Source: UBA60 sp964587885 (lineage in GTDB: Archaea > Thermoplasmatota > Poseidoniia > Poseidoniales > Poseidoniaceae). From it: a DNA stretch of 10,153 nucleotides. Below are positions 1 to 6,133 of this stretch, piece by piece (the stretch's first letter is position 1; each line of letters begins with the position of its first letter). The translations under genes were made by a program, and so were the position numbers. The DNA lies in assembly GCA_964587885.1 (NCBI GenBank), contig CAZPME010000039.1:1-10153 (forward strand), read 5' to 3'. Under the pieces are notes generated by a model. That model had not been told where the DNA came from. It saw only the letters and a list, made by a program, of their open reading frames with translations, and did no database searches.

Positions 1-1167
1 GCATATGTTTCTTATTCACAGGTTGAGGATTTATCTGAGGATGAAAAGAAAATGGAGATCTACCAAGATAATTTGCAACGCAAGTGGAAGAAACTCCAAT
101 CTGTTCCGGGTCTTGGCGGATTCATTGGAACTACTGAAGATAATGGTTCGATAACTCAATCTCTAGCTGATGCTGGATTGCTTGAGGGTGGTGGGACAAA
201 TATGCAGGGGCTATTCGGTAGCGTAATGTCGGCCGCAGGCTCAATGTTTGCCACCTTTATTACGGTAATTTTCTTTTTGATATTCATCATTTTCGAAGCC
301 AATCTGTTGCCGGGTAGAATAGTTGCTGCATTCCCAGGTGAGGGTAATGCAACAGTAAAAAATGTAGTAGTAAAAATTGAAGAAAGCATCAACACATACA
401 TCGTAGTAAAAACCGGTGTAAGCTTTGGTACCGCGGCATTTGTAATGGCGATATTATTGGTCTTTGGAGTTGATTTGTGGTTCATCTGGGGATTACTTAC
501 CTTCCTTTTGAACTATGTACCATATATTGGCTCGTTGATGGCAACAGTTCCACCAATAATTCTCGGTTTAGCGGTTTTGCCAACAGGTGCTTGGGCCTTC
601 ATGGTATTGCTCTTAATCGTTAATCAACAAGTTTGGGGCAACCTCATTGAAACCAAATGGACTGGGACTCAATTGGACATCAGCCCAGTATTGCTTCTTC
701 TTGTCGTTGCATTCTCGTTTTGGCTTTGGGGAATTATTGGCATGGTACTCTCAGTCCCTCTATTCGTGATTACCAAGATTGTTCTTGAAAACATCCCAAC
801 CACTCGCCCAATCGCTATTCTAATGTCGGAAAGTGCACCCGATTTGGTTACAGCATATGAGCGAGCTTTGGCTGATGGTGAGTTAAGCGAAGAGGAAATA
901 TCTGAACTAGGAGAATTGCGAGATGCTCTTGGATTATCTGCTAGCGACGACCAAGTAGTCGCCGAATTGGCGGCGATTAACATGGCCTTGGATGGAAAGT
1001 CAACTTCCGGCGACCCACACAGTTTGATATTATCTGCAGTCTCTGCTCATCTCGATAGCGAACAGGTGCAAGAAGTCAATGATGCTTTGGAAAAGAATGA
1101 CCTAACGGGTTCACCAATGACTCTGCTGGAATATGTTAAGACCAAACTTGAAGAAGAAAATGACTGA
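1..1167 (+). CDS. AI-2E family transporter (PerM/YdiK-like), 5' partial, with acidic C-terminal extension
   Basis: Polytopic membrane protein of the AI-2E/PerM family, whose members act as exporters or ion-coupled transporters; the substrate cannot be read from sequence. The frame is open from base 1, so the gene begins upstream of the window. The ATG at 52 is probably internal, because the family's first two or three membrane helices are missing. Numbered from the codon at base 1 (388 codons visible), there is a hydrophobic helix near 79-100, a soluble linker, and a block of helices near 138-262. That block includes the motif NYVPYIGS (about 171-178), typical of the family, with prolines and glycines after it. 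After about residue 265 the protein becomes soluble and acidic for about 120 residues, including the segment DGELSEEEISELGELRDALG, which resembles TerB-like helical domains. Most family members end soon after the last helix. The gene converges on the UPF0147 gene with a 2-nt gap. Family assignment is confident; the tail's identity is inference. Confidence 0.88.
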   Translation, partial: AYVSYSQVEDLSEDEKKMEIYQDNLQRKWKKLQSVPGLGGFIGTTEDNGSITQSLADAGLLEGGGTNMQGLFGSVMSAAGSMFATFITVIFFLIFIIFEANLLPGRIVAAFPGEGNATVKNVVVKIEESINTYIVVKTGVSFGTAAFVMAILLVFGVDLWFIWGLLTFLLNYVPYIGSLMATVPPIILGLAVLPTGAWAFMVLLLIVNQQVWGNLIETKWTGTQLDISPVLLLLVVAFSFWLWGIIGMVLSVPLFVITKIVLENIPTTRPIAILMSESAPDLVTAYERALADGELSEEEISELGELRDALGLSASDDQVVAELAAINMALDGKSTSGDPHSLILSAVSAHLDSEQVQEVNDALEKNDLTGSPMTLLEYVKTKLEEEND

Positions 1168-1169
1168 TT

Positions 1170-1436
1170 CTAGACTTCGGTCAATATTTGCTCTAAGGCA
1201 GTATTAATTTGTAGAATCAATGTGCCGAATTCTGGTGGCATATTGGGGTCCTCATACAATTCTTCTAACTTATTCTGCGTCATTGCGATACGGACGTCGA
1301 GTTGTTTGGCGTGGTTTAGGAGCCACTCCTCAATAACTTCCTTTGAGCCTGAGCGAATATTGCGAGGGACTTTGGGATCATCGAGTTGTTTGATAACCCC
1401 GGACACTTGTTGTAATTTGGTTTCAATATCTCCCAT
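1170..1436 (-). CDS. UPF0147 family protein
   Basis: Small, entirely soluble protein of 88 residues, matching the usual 85-90 residue length of the archaeal UPF0147 family, whose function is unknown. Recognisable family blocks are DPKVPRNIR at residues 20-28 and EDPNMPPEFGTLI from about residue 62, joined by amphipathic helices consistent with a helical bundle. I chose the ATG at 1436. A longer reading from a GTG at 1475 adds 13 residues that do not resemble the family and would narrow the divergent promoter region. The gene is divergent from the prepilin peptidase, with 79 nt between the starts, and convergent with the transporter. Confidence 0.88.
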   Translation of the reverse strand: MGDIETKLQQVSGVIKQLDDPKVPRNIRSGSKEVIEEWLLNHAKQLDVRIAMTQNKLEELYEDPNMPPEFGTLILQINTALEQILTEV

Positions 1437-1483
1437 TAACACCACTCCCAATATGCTCGCGCAGGAACTGCCCACGGCTGACT

Positions 1484-1491
1484 GATTTAAG
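1484..1491 (+). promoter_or_regulatory. Putative TATA box of prepilin peptidase gene
   Basis: The AT-rich element GATTTAAG is centred about 28 nt upstream of the ATG at 1516. This is the spacing expected if transcription starts at or next to the start codon, giving a leaderless transcript as is common in archaea. No Shine-Dalgarno-like sequence lies before the ATG. This is a single weak motif, so confidence is modest. Confidence 0.4.
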
Positions 1492-1515
1492 CCAATTGCC
1501 TTCTTCGGTTTCTCA

Positions 1516-2520
1516 ATGCAGGTCGAGCCACTAGAGGTTTTGGGATGGGGGAGATGGTTATCTCTAATCGCTTGTTTTGCCGGAGCGGCATATCTAGACC
1601 ATAAATATCGTAGAATTCCTAATGATTATTGGATGTCATGGGCTAAACCTGCAATATTCATCTGGGCACTTGAATTGTTAGTTATCGAAGCGGATTGGAT
1701 AATTTGGGGAACTGCGGCCGCAGCAGTTGCATTTGCTAGTACTGCACTTATTGGCCGACCAACCATCAAGGATATTCTGGACGGTAACCCGCTAGATATT
1801 GTAGTCAGCCTTTGGTATGTATTCGGATTTGCCGGCGTCTTAGCAGGTGCGATGACCTACGGCTCCACAAGTACCCCGCTGGACCTAATGGCCGGTACAG
1901 CCGAGCCAGCGGCCAAGATGTGGTGGTCGGCACTTAGCGTGTTGCTACAGGTTTGGATTTTCGATGCGATGTGGAAGGTGCGATTACTACACGGTGGGGC
2001 TGATGCTAAGGCTTTGATGTGGGTGGCGATATTATTGCCGACATGGGCGACAATCGCCCCGATTGAACAGGGTGACTCGTGGACTCGTTTAGCGGTTCAC
2101 ATCCCGCCTTCATTCGCATTGTTGATATGGGGTTCACTTGCATTTTTGTTAATCCCATTTATCATGACAATTTACAATGCTAGCAAAGGTCACATTACAT
2201 CGCTTGCAGATATGAGATTAGCTTGGCATGCAACTAGAATGCCACTTTCCGAGGTTATGGATTCGCACGTGTGGTTGCTCGACCATGTCATCGATAAGGC
2301 AGATGGGACTAGAGGAATACAGACACGGATTCGGGCTCCAACACGTACCCCTACTGATGAAAAATTAGCGGCTCAAATTGCCGAATTAGTTGAAGCCGGA
2401 AGTGATACTGGATGGGTGACTCATAAGTGGCCACTATTACTTGCATTGTTACCAGCGATCTTGCCGATGATAATTTGGGGTGACCCTTTCGGCTTCCTAT
2501 TAGCGCCCCTTATTGGATAA
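1516..2520 (+). CDS. Archaeal type IV prepilin peptidase (A24 family, FlaK/PibD-like)
   Basis: Membrane aspartyl protease that cleaves the class III signal peptides of archaeal pilins and archaellins at the cytoplasmic membrane. Both family motifs are present: LDHKYRRIPN at residues 27-36, with the first catalytic aspartate D28, and GGADAKAL at 160-167, with the second, D163, the archaeal version of GxGD. Hydrophobic helices lie near 14-26, 46-58, 62-79, 95-114, 137-150, 167-180, 197-220 and 306-333, with a soluble stretch at about 222-303. The length of 334 residues is above the 230-270 typical of archaeal homologues, because of that soluble insert and the final hydrophobic hairpin. The ATG at 1516 is supported by the TATA-like element 28 nt upstream. 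No pilin or archaellin gene is visible nearby, so the substrates are elsewhere in the genome. The family call is strong. Confidence 0.9.
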   Translation: MQVEPLEVLGWGRWLSLIACFAGAAYLDHKYRRIPNDYWMSWAKPAIFIWALELLVIEADWIIWGTAAAAVAFASTALIGRPTIKDILDGNPLDIVVSLWYVFGFAGVLAGAMTYGSTSTPLDLMAGTAEPAAKMWWSALSVLLQVWIFDAMWKVRLLHGGADAKALMWVAILLPTWATIAPIEQGDSWTRLAVHIPPSFALLIWGSLAFLLIPFIMTIYNASKGHITSLADMRLAWHATRMPLSEVMDSHVWLLDHVIDKADGTRGIQTRIRAPTRTPTDEKLAAQIAELVEAGSDTGWVTHKWPLLLALLPAILPMIIWGDPFGFLLAPLIG

Positions 2521-2594
2521 GGAAAATTACCACAGTCTAATGGAAGCAATGGCGATGGATGGTAGAAATTTACCGACTTTGCGATACGGAAAAA

Positions 2595-2744
2595 TCACAG
2601 GCCACGGCGTTCTTTGGCTTTGAGACGTAGTCCCTTGTAGCCACACTTGCGGCACGCACTGGCACGCAGTGCGTTTCTAGCGTTGCAATTCATGCATACG
2701 CGTACGTCGAGCAACCTCGCCTCTGCCTCTGGAAATCGTGCCAT
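2595..2744 (-). CDS. rpl40e: 50S ribosomal protein L40e
   Basis: Zinc-binding protein of the large ribosomal subunit, 49 residues, full length for the archaeal family. The start MARFPEAEARLLD is the family's standard N-terminus, which fixes the ATG at 2744; a longer in-frame reading to 2798 adds 18 unrelated residues. Zinc ligands are C17, C20, C31 and C34 (CMNC and CRKC), followed by the conserved GYKGLR and the basic tail KAKERRGL. It stands alone between two plus-strand genes, convergent with the prepilin peptidase (74 nt gap). A TATA-like element lies 27 nt upstream of the ATG, suggesting leaderless transcription. Confidence 0.97.
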   Translation of the reverse strand: MARFPEAEARLLDVRVCMNCNARNALRASACRKCGYKGLRLKAKERRGL

Positions 2745-2767
2745 GCGATTCGCCGACCTGCTTCCGG

Positions 2768-2774
2768 TATTTAA
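2768..2774 (-). promoter_or_regulatory. Putative TATA box of the L40e gene
   Basis: Read on the minus strand the element is TTAAATA. It is centred 27 nt upstream of the A of the L40e start codon, the standard TATA-to-start distance in archaea, so the mRNA probably has no 5' leader. The same 131-nt divergent region must hold the promoter of the metallo-beta-lactamase-fold gene, for which I see no comparably clear element. Confidence 0.5.
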
Positions 2775-2875
2775 CCACAACGAGAGCATAATAGCCACTC
2801 AATGCCCCAATTTAGCAATATTTCTCATGCCCTTCTAGCGTTAGGGTGAAGGCATAGCGTAGGTTGCCTCGACCA

Positions 2876-3652
2876 ATGCGAATCATTCGCTTGCCGGGTA
2901 TACACCACGACGTGAATGCAACCCTCATTTGTGGAGATGCTGGAAATTACCTTATTGATGTTGGAACTAGTTGGTACCAATTACTCATCCAAGAACGTAT
3001 CCGAGGAAAAATTGGTGATGATGGGAAATTAGATGGCGTCATTTTGACTTGTCGGCGCTACAATCATTCGGGTGGCGCGGCTTTCCTACATGAGGAATTT
3101 TCGGCTCCAGTCTATGCCCATCCCAATGCTGCACAGGCACTGGCGACCGGCGATTTTTTCACTACATGGGCTAATCGATACGATTCAGACATGCCTCCAA
3201 TAGAGACTGAAGAATTAGTTGATGGACAACTATTTGCGATCGACGACGCTAGTATTGAGATTGTCGAAACTCCCGGTCACTGCAACGATGCAATCGCGGT
3301 GTGGCAGGCTGAGAAGTCGGTTTTGATAGCAGGTCCAACAATTCCTCGTGCTCAATCACCTGCCCGTTGGGATATGCCTACCGGATGTGCTCCAGATATA
3401 CTCGATAGTATTGAGACATTGCTTGAATTAGAGGCAGAGACTCTTATTCCCGCACACGGAGAGGCAATACGCAGCAAATCAGCAGTTGAGGACATACTCA
3501 ATAGGCATCATACTTTTTTTGCTGAAGTTATCGAGGATGATGGAAATATGCCGCACCTTTGGCCACGTCCGGCCCCAACTTGCAACTACCTAACCCCAAG
3601 GCCGACGTGGCCGGAACCACCTGCTAACTCAAAGCAACAAAATGACGATTGA
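2876..3652 (+). CDS. Metallo-beta-lactamase-fold protein with degraded metal site
   Basis: 258-residue soluble protein with the strand and loop order of the metallo-beta-lactamase superfamily (GNYLIDVGT near 23-31, the HxHxDH loop, then PGH, a GD-like loop and PAHG). The signature loop, normally THxHxDHxGG, here reads TCRRYNHSGG at 58-67. The first two histidines are C59 and R61 and the aspartate is N63; only H64 is kept. H135 (ETPGHCND) and H194 (IPAHGE) are kept, while the bridging aspartate is replaced in AGPTIP (P154). At most a partial metal site remains, so hydrolase activity is doubtful and the protein may be a binding or structural derivative. The C-terminus is proline-rich and acidic. 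I chose the ATG at 2876; an in-frame TTG lies 12 nt upstream. The gene is convergent with the propeller-like gene by 1 nt. The fold call is good; function is unknown. Confidence 0.82.
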   Translation: MRIIRLPGIHHDVNATLICGDAGNYLIDVGTSWYQLLIQERIRGKIGDDGKLDGVILTCRRYNHSGGAAFLHEEFSAPVYAHPNAAQALATGDFFTTWANRYDSDMPPIETEELVDGQLFAIDDASIEIVETPGHCNDAIAVWQAEKSVLIAGPTIPRAQSPARWDMPTGCAPDILDSIETLLELEAETLIPAHGEAIRSKSAVEDILNRHHTFFAEVIEDDGNMPHLWPRPAPTCNYLTPRPTWPEPPANSKQQNDD

Positions 3653-3653
3653 C

Positions 3654-4220
3654 TCATGCTACAATCGGTAACCGTTTTTGCAATTGACCGGGGTTCTGTT
3701 TGGGGCTGCCATCCCAATAGACAATTTTTCTCTCCCAGCCGCTGTGAACATGGATCAATTCTGATTCACAGCGCAAGGCATCAACTGTGTTCTCAACTTG
3801 AAATAATTGGACAGAACCAGATGGTAATTGCTGACCATATGCCATCACAGTCCCATCCTCATGTCCTGATAAAATGACCAAGCCTCCACTCCGTTGCTGT
3901 GCAGATAAGCAGGAAATAGGCTGTGAATGATTTTGCATTTCCTCAACTAAGAGCAAATGTGGAAGGCTAAGGAGTGTCAATTTCCCACTTCGGTCGCCAA
4001 TCAATATCCTCCATGCTGCCCCATCCGGACCTGTTAAGGCCAGCAAGACTGTTGGCATTGAGTCGATTTTGTATTTGGAACGAATCCCTTTTGAATTGGT
4101 GGGACTGCTAAATTTGGATTCAACTGCACCATTTTGGTAAGCTACAATCATTAATCCTTCAGCGATTAGAGTTCGGCATGGTTTTCTTGCAATCATCAAG
4201 TCCAGCAAGCGCTGACCCAT
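3654..4220 (-). CDS. Hypothetical protein with WD40/beta-propeller-like repeats
   Basis: 188-residue soluble protein with no family I can name. Four short segments look like propeller blade strands ending in turns: AEGLMIVAYQNGAVESKF (20-37), RILIGDRSGKLTLLSL (71-86), LVILSGHEDGTVMAYG (114-129) and ELIHVHSGWERKIVYWDG (154-171). The SGHEDGTV and VYWDG turns resemble WD40 repeats. Four blades are too few for a closed propeller, so it may oligomerise, be a reduced domain, or only mimic the pattern. The ATG at 4220 follows the upstream small gene by 41 nt, with no Shine-Dalgarno match. Co-transcription with purA and the four-cysteine protein is likely from spacing and orientation. It ends 1 nt from the metallo-beta-lactamase-fold gene, tail to tail. 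Confidence 0.7.
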   Translation of the reverse strand: MGQRLLDLMIARKPCRTLIAEGLMIVAYQNGAVESKFSSPTNSKGIRSKYKIDSMPTVLLALTGPDGAAWRILIGDRSGKLTLLSLPHLLLVEEMQNHSQPISCLSAQQRSGGLVILSGHEDGTVMAYGQQLPSGSVQLFQVENTVDALRCESELIHVHSGWERKIVYWDGSPKQNPGQLQKRLPIVA

Positions 4221-4261
4221 TGAGTTATTTCTGCTGAGAGTAAGGGTGAAAGTGAAACTGA

Positions 4262-4540
4262 TTAGTAGTACTCTTTGTCGTCCTTAGTTTCCTTTTTCCA
4301 GGTCCTATAGCACGATTTGCAAACTCGTACGCGACCCTTTCTTTCGATGTAACTGCCATCGCCCCAAATTTCTTGCACATCTTGCAGCGAAATACTACGG
4401 CCACCCATTGTTTTGTCGGCCCAATTATCACATTCCTTGATGCCGCAACTCATCGTGCCTTCTACCTTTTTACGGTCTTTTTCTTTCTTGACCTCTCCCC
4501 TGGCTTCTTTGTGCTTTCTCGCTTTTGATTTGAAGCCCAT
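4262..4540 (-). CDS. Small basic protein with four-cysteine zinc-finger-like motif
   Basis: 92-residue hypothetical protein. The first 27 residues are strongly basic (MGFKSKARKHKEARGEVKKE, then more lysines), as in RNA- or ribosome-binding tails. Next come CGIKEC (C32, C37) and CKSC (C74, C77), a CX4C-X36-CX2C arrangement that could bind one zinc ion. Between them lies a conserved-looking segment, MGGRSISLQDVQ. The end is again charged. The overall look is of a nucleic-acid-binding zinc protein, but I recognise no named family. It starts 41 nt after purA ends. Its leader contains GAGGGAT twice in 17 nt, the nearer copy ending 3 nt before the ATG; this is a possible weak ribosome-binding site. 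A 68-residue frame overlapping it is a shadow. Confidence 0.75.
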   Translation of the reverse strand: MGFKSKARKHKEARGEVKKEKDRKKVEGTMSCGIKECDNWADKTMGGRSISLQDVQEIWGDGSYIERKGRVRVCKSCYRTWKKETKDDKEYY

Positions 4541-4581
4541 ATTATCCCTCGCAATCCCTCGTCTACGCCACCATTATTCAA

Positions 4582-5886
4582 TCAATCGGCACGGTCGATA
4601 GTTGCGTCACGATCTGGCCCTACACCAACCGAAGTAATCGGCACACCAAGTAATTTCTCAACGTGCCGGATGTAGGATTGGGCCGCAGATGGAAGAACCG
4701 AATAGCCTAATCCTTCTTCATTAGACTTAATGGCGATTTCCAACCATTCAGATAACTCATGTTCAGGAAATCCAGGCATCTCAATTAGAATCGGTTCACA
4801 TCGAGCAAGGGCTGAAGACGAAGCCGGCATTTCGTGAATTTCTTTTCCATCTAAGCGGTATCCAATGCAAATCTTGAGCGGGTCAAGACCGCCCAAGACA
4901 TCAAGTTTAGTCATCGCTAATCCTGTAAATCCGTTTACTCGGTGGGCGTGTCGTAGAACTACGATATCGAGCCAACCGCAGCGCCGCCGCCGTCCAGTAG
5001 TGGTGCCGAATTCATGACCTATATCGGTCATATGATCTCCGACATCATCAAGTAACTCGGTAGGAAATGGTCCTGATCCAACACGAGTAGTATAGGCTTT
5101 GACAATGCCAATCACCTCACCTATATGTCCGGGGTGTATACCCGCTCCGTGGGTAGCGTTACCTCGGCTGGTAACTGAGGATGTGACGAAGGGAAAAGTA
5201 CCCTGGTCTATATCGAGTAAGCAACCTTGCGCACCCTCAAGTAAAACGTCTTCACCCATCTTTAGGGCATTATCTAGCATCACTCCAGTATTTGCTACCG
5301 CCTTGCCAAATGTTTGGTTTATCCATGCAACATTTTCTGATAGTTCATCCGCACTAACCCGGCCATCTGCGCCAGCAGCAGACAAGTCAGCATTCATTCG
5401 TGCTGCAGTTTCAATAGCCCATTCAGAGTCTCCTTCAACTTCACCTAGGTCAGCAAAACGCAGACCTATACGATTTATTTTATCAGCATAGGTCGGTCCG
5501 ATTCCGCGCCCGGTAGTACCGATTTTTTTGTCGAGTCCATCAAGCATACGATGGTATGGAAGGATAACATGCGCTCGCTCACTGATGTACAGTCTCTCTC
5601 CAGTGGGGTCTTCCCCAGTCTGTTCCTGCCAACTGTCGAGTTCTTCGCGCAAGACCCATGGGTCGATAACCATACCATCACCGAGAACAAGATTGCATTC
5701 TTTACGGGTGATTCCACTGGGAAGAAGGTGGAGTTTGATGACTCTCTCACCCAATACGACTGTGTGACCTGCGTTATTCCCACCTTGAAATCTCGCCACC
5801 CAAGTTGCCGATCCGGCTAATCGGTCGACGAGTTTTCCCTTTCCTTCATCGCCCCATTGGGCGCCGAGTACTACGCTTGCTGGCAT
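4582..5886 (-). CDS. purA: Adenylosuccinate synthetase
   Basis: Catalyses GTP-dependent condensation of IMP and aspartate to adenylosuccinate, the first committed step of AMP synthesis, in the cytosol. The 434 residues cover the whole family fold. The P-loop-like WGDEGKGK is at 11-18 (catalytic D13), NNAGHTV at 37-43 (catalytic H41), the IMP/GTP loop GTTGRGIGP at 123-131, LEGAQG at 216-221, the aspartate-binding region TTTGRRRRCGWLD at 295-307, TKLDVLGG at 326-333, and GVGPDRD near the end. I chose the ATG at 5886; the longer frame to 5895 would use a TTG. Length matches the bacterial-type enzyme of about 430 residues rather than the roughly 340-residue form of many methanogens and Thermococcales. 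It is the first gene of a probable three-gene minus-strand cluster and is divergent from tfb. Confidence 0.98.
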   Translation of the reverse strand: MPASVVLGAQWGDEGKGKLVDRLAGSATWVARFQGGNNAGHTVVLGERVIKLHLLPSGITRKECNLVLGDGMVIDPWVLREELDSWQEQTGEDPTGERLYISERAHVILPYHRMLDGLDKKIGTTGRGIGPTYADKINRIGLRFADLGEVEGDSEWAIETAARMNADLSAAGADGRVSADELSENVAWINQTFGKAVANTGVMLDNALKMGEDVLLEGAQGCLLDIDQGTFPFVTSSVTSRGNATHGAGIHPGHIGEVIGIVKAYTTRVGSGPFPTELLDDVGDHMTDIGHEFGTTTGRRRRCGWLDIVVLRHAHRVNGFTGLAMTKLDVLGGLDPLKICIGYRLDGKEIHEMPASSSALARCEPILIEMPGFPEHELSEWLEIAIKSNEEGLGYSVLPSAAQSYIRHVEKLLGVPITSVGVGPDRDATIDRAD

Positions 5887-5939
5887 GCTTCTCAAAGAGT
5901 GGGCGTAGCAATGGCTCTATGATAGATTCCCCTGTGCTG

Positions 5940-5957
5940 TTTGGTTTTTTTACCAAA
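5940..5957. repeat. Short inverted repeat with T-rich loop upstream of purA
   Basis: TTTGGT at 5940-5945 pairs with ACCAAA at 5952-5957 across six T. It lies 54-71 nt upstream of the purA start, between two candidate TATA elements. It could be a weak operator, or simply an AT-rich promoter-region sequence. The arms are short and A/T-biased, so chance is a real possibility. Confidence 0.3.
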
Positions 5958-6081
5958 AAGACTTTTCAAATTATAGTAATTGCATAGTTCATAAGTAGTG
6001 AAACCACACAACTCAATGTAGCCGTAATTATCCGAGTGTCAAAAAAAGCCTTTACTGAGCGTTATTCTTGAGGCACGAATA

Positions 6082-6096
6082 CGAAATGTTAATATA
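6082..6096 (+). promoter_or_regulatory. Putative BRE/TATA promoter of tfb
   Basis: A purine-rich CGAAA (6082-6086), placed like a TFB-recognition element, precedes TTAATATA (6089-6096). The expected transcription start is about 25 nt downstream of the TATA centre, near 6118-6120. That gives a leader of roughly 15 nt before the ATG at 6134. This supports the upstream ATG rather than the in-frame ATG at 6254. Confidence 0.55.
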
Positions 6097-6101
6097 CGAT
6101 A

Positions 6102-6120
6102 GGTTACAAACTATGTAACC
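6102..6120. promoter_or_regulatory. Operator-like palindrome at the tfb transcription start
   Basis: GGTTACA (6102-6108) and TGTAACC (6114-6120) form a perfect 7+7 bp inverted repeat around AACTA. It starts 6 nt after the TATA box and ends at the predicted transcription start. A dimeric repressor bound here would block polymerase loading. The geometry also fits an RNA hairpin poorly, since most of it should lie upstream of the transcript start. Confidence 0.55.
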
Positions 6121-6133
6121 CGAGGTTGATATA

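Larger units (their letters stand above)
5887..6133. other. Divergent purA/tfb intergenic region
   Basis: This 247-nt gap holds no plausible gene. It carries promoters for both sides. On the tfb side a TATA box and a palindrome are annotated separately. On the purA side two AT-rich candidates exist: minus-strand TCTATCATAG at 5917-5926, 31-40 nt before the ATG, and a longer AT-rich stretch near 5966-5980, which would imply a leader of about 60 nt. A 6+6 bp inverted repeat lies at 5940-5957. A run of seven A (seven T on the minus strand) occurs near 6042-6048. I cannot decide which purA promoter is used. Confidence 0.5.

Noticed and set aside
1437..1475. Longer GTG start for UPF0147
   Set aside because: The added 13 residues are unlike the family, and the ATG start gives the normal length.
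2745..2798. 18-residue upstream extension of L40e
   Set aside because: L40e proteins begin MARFPEAE; the extension is out of family and crosses the TATA-like element.
4225..4431. Minus-strand frame of 68 codons
   Set aside because: It overlaps the four-cysteine protein gene out of frame. The overlapped gene has a better composition and a paired cysteine motif.
5099..5820. Several plus-strand frames opposite purA
   Set aside because: purA is unmistakable and full length; the opposite frames are low-complexity Ser/Pro-rich shadows.
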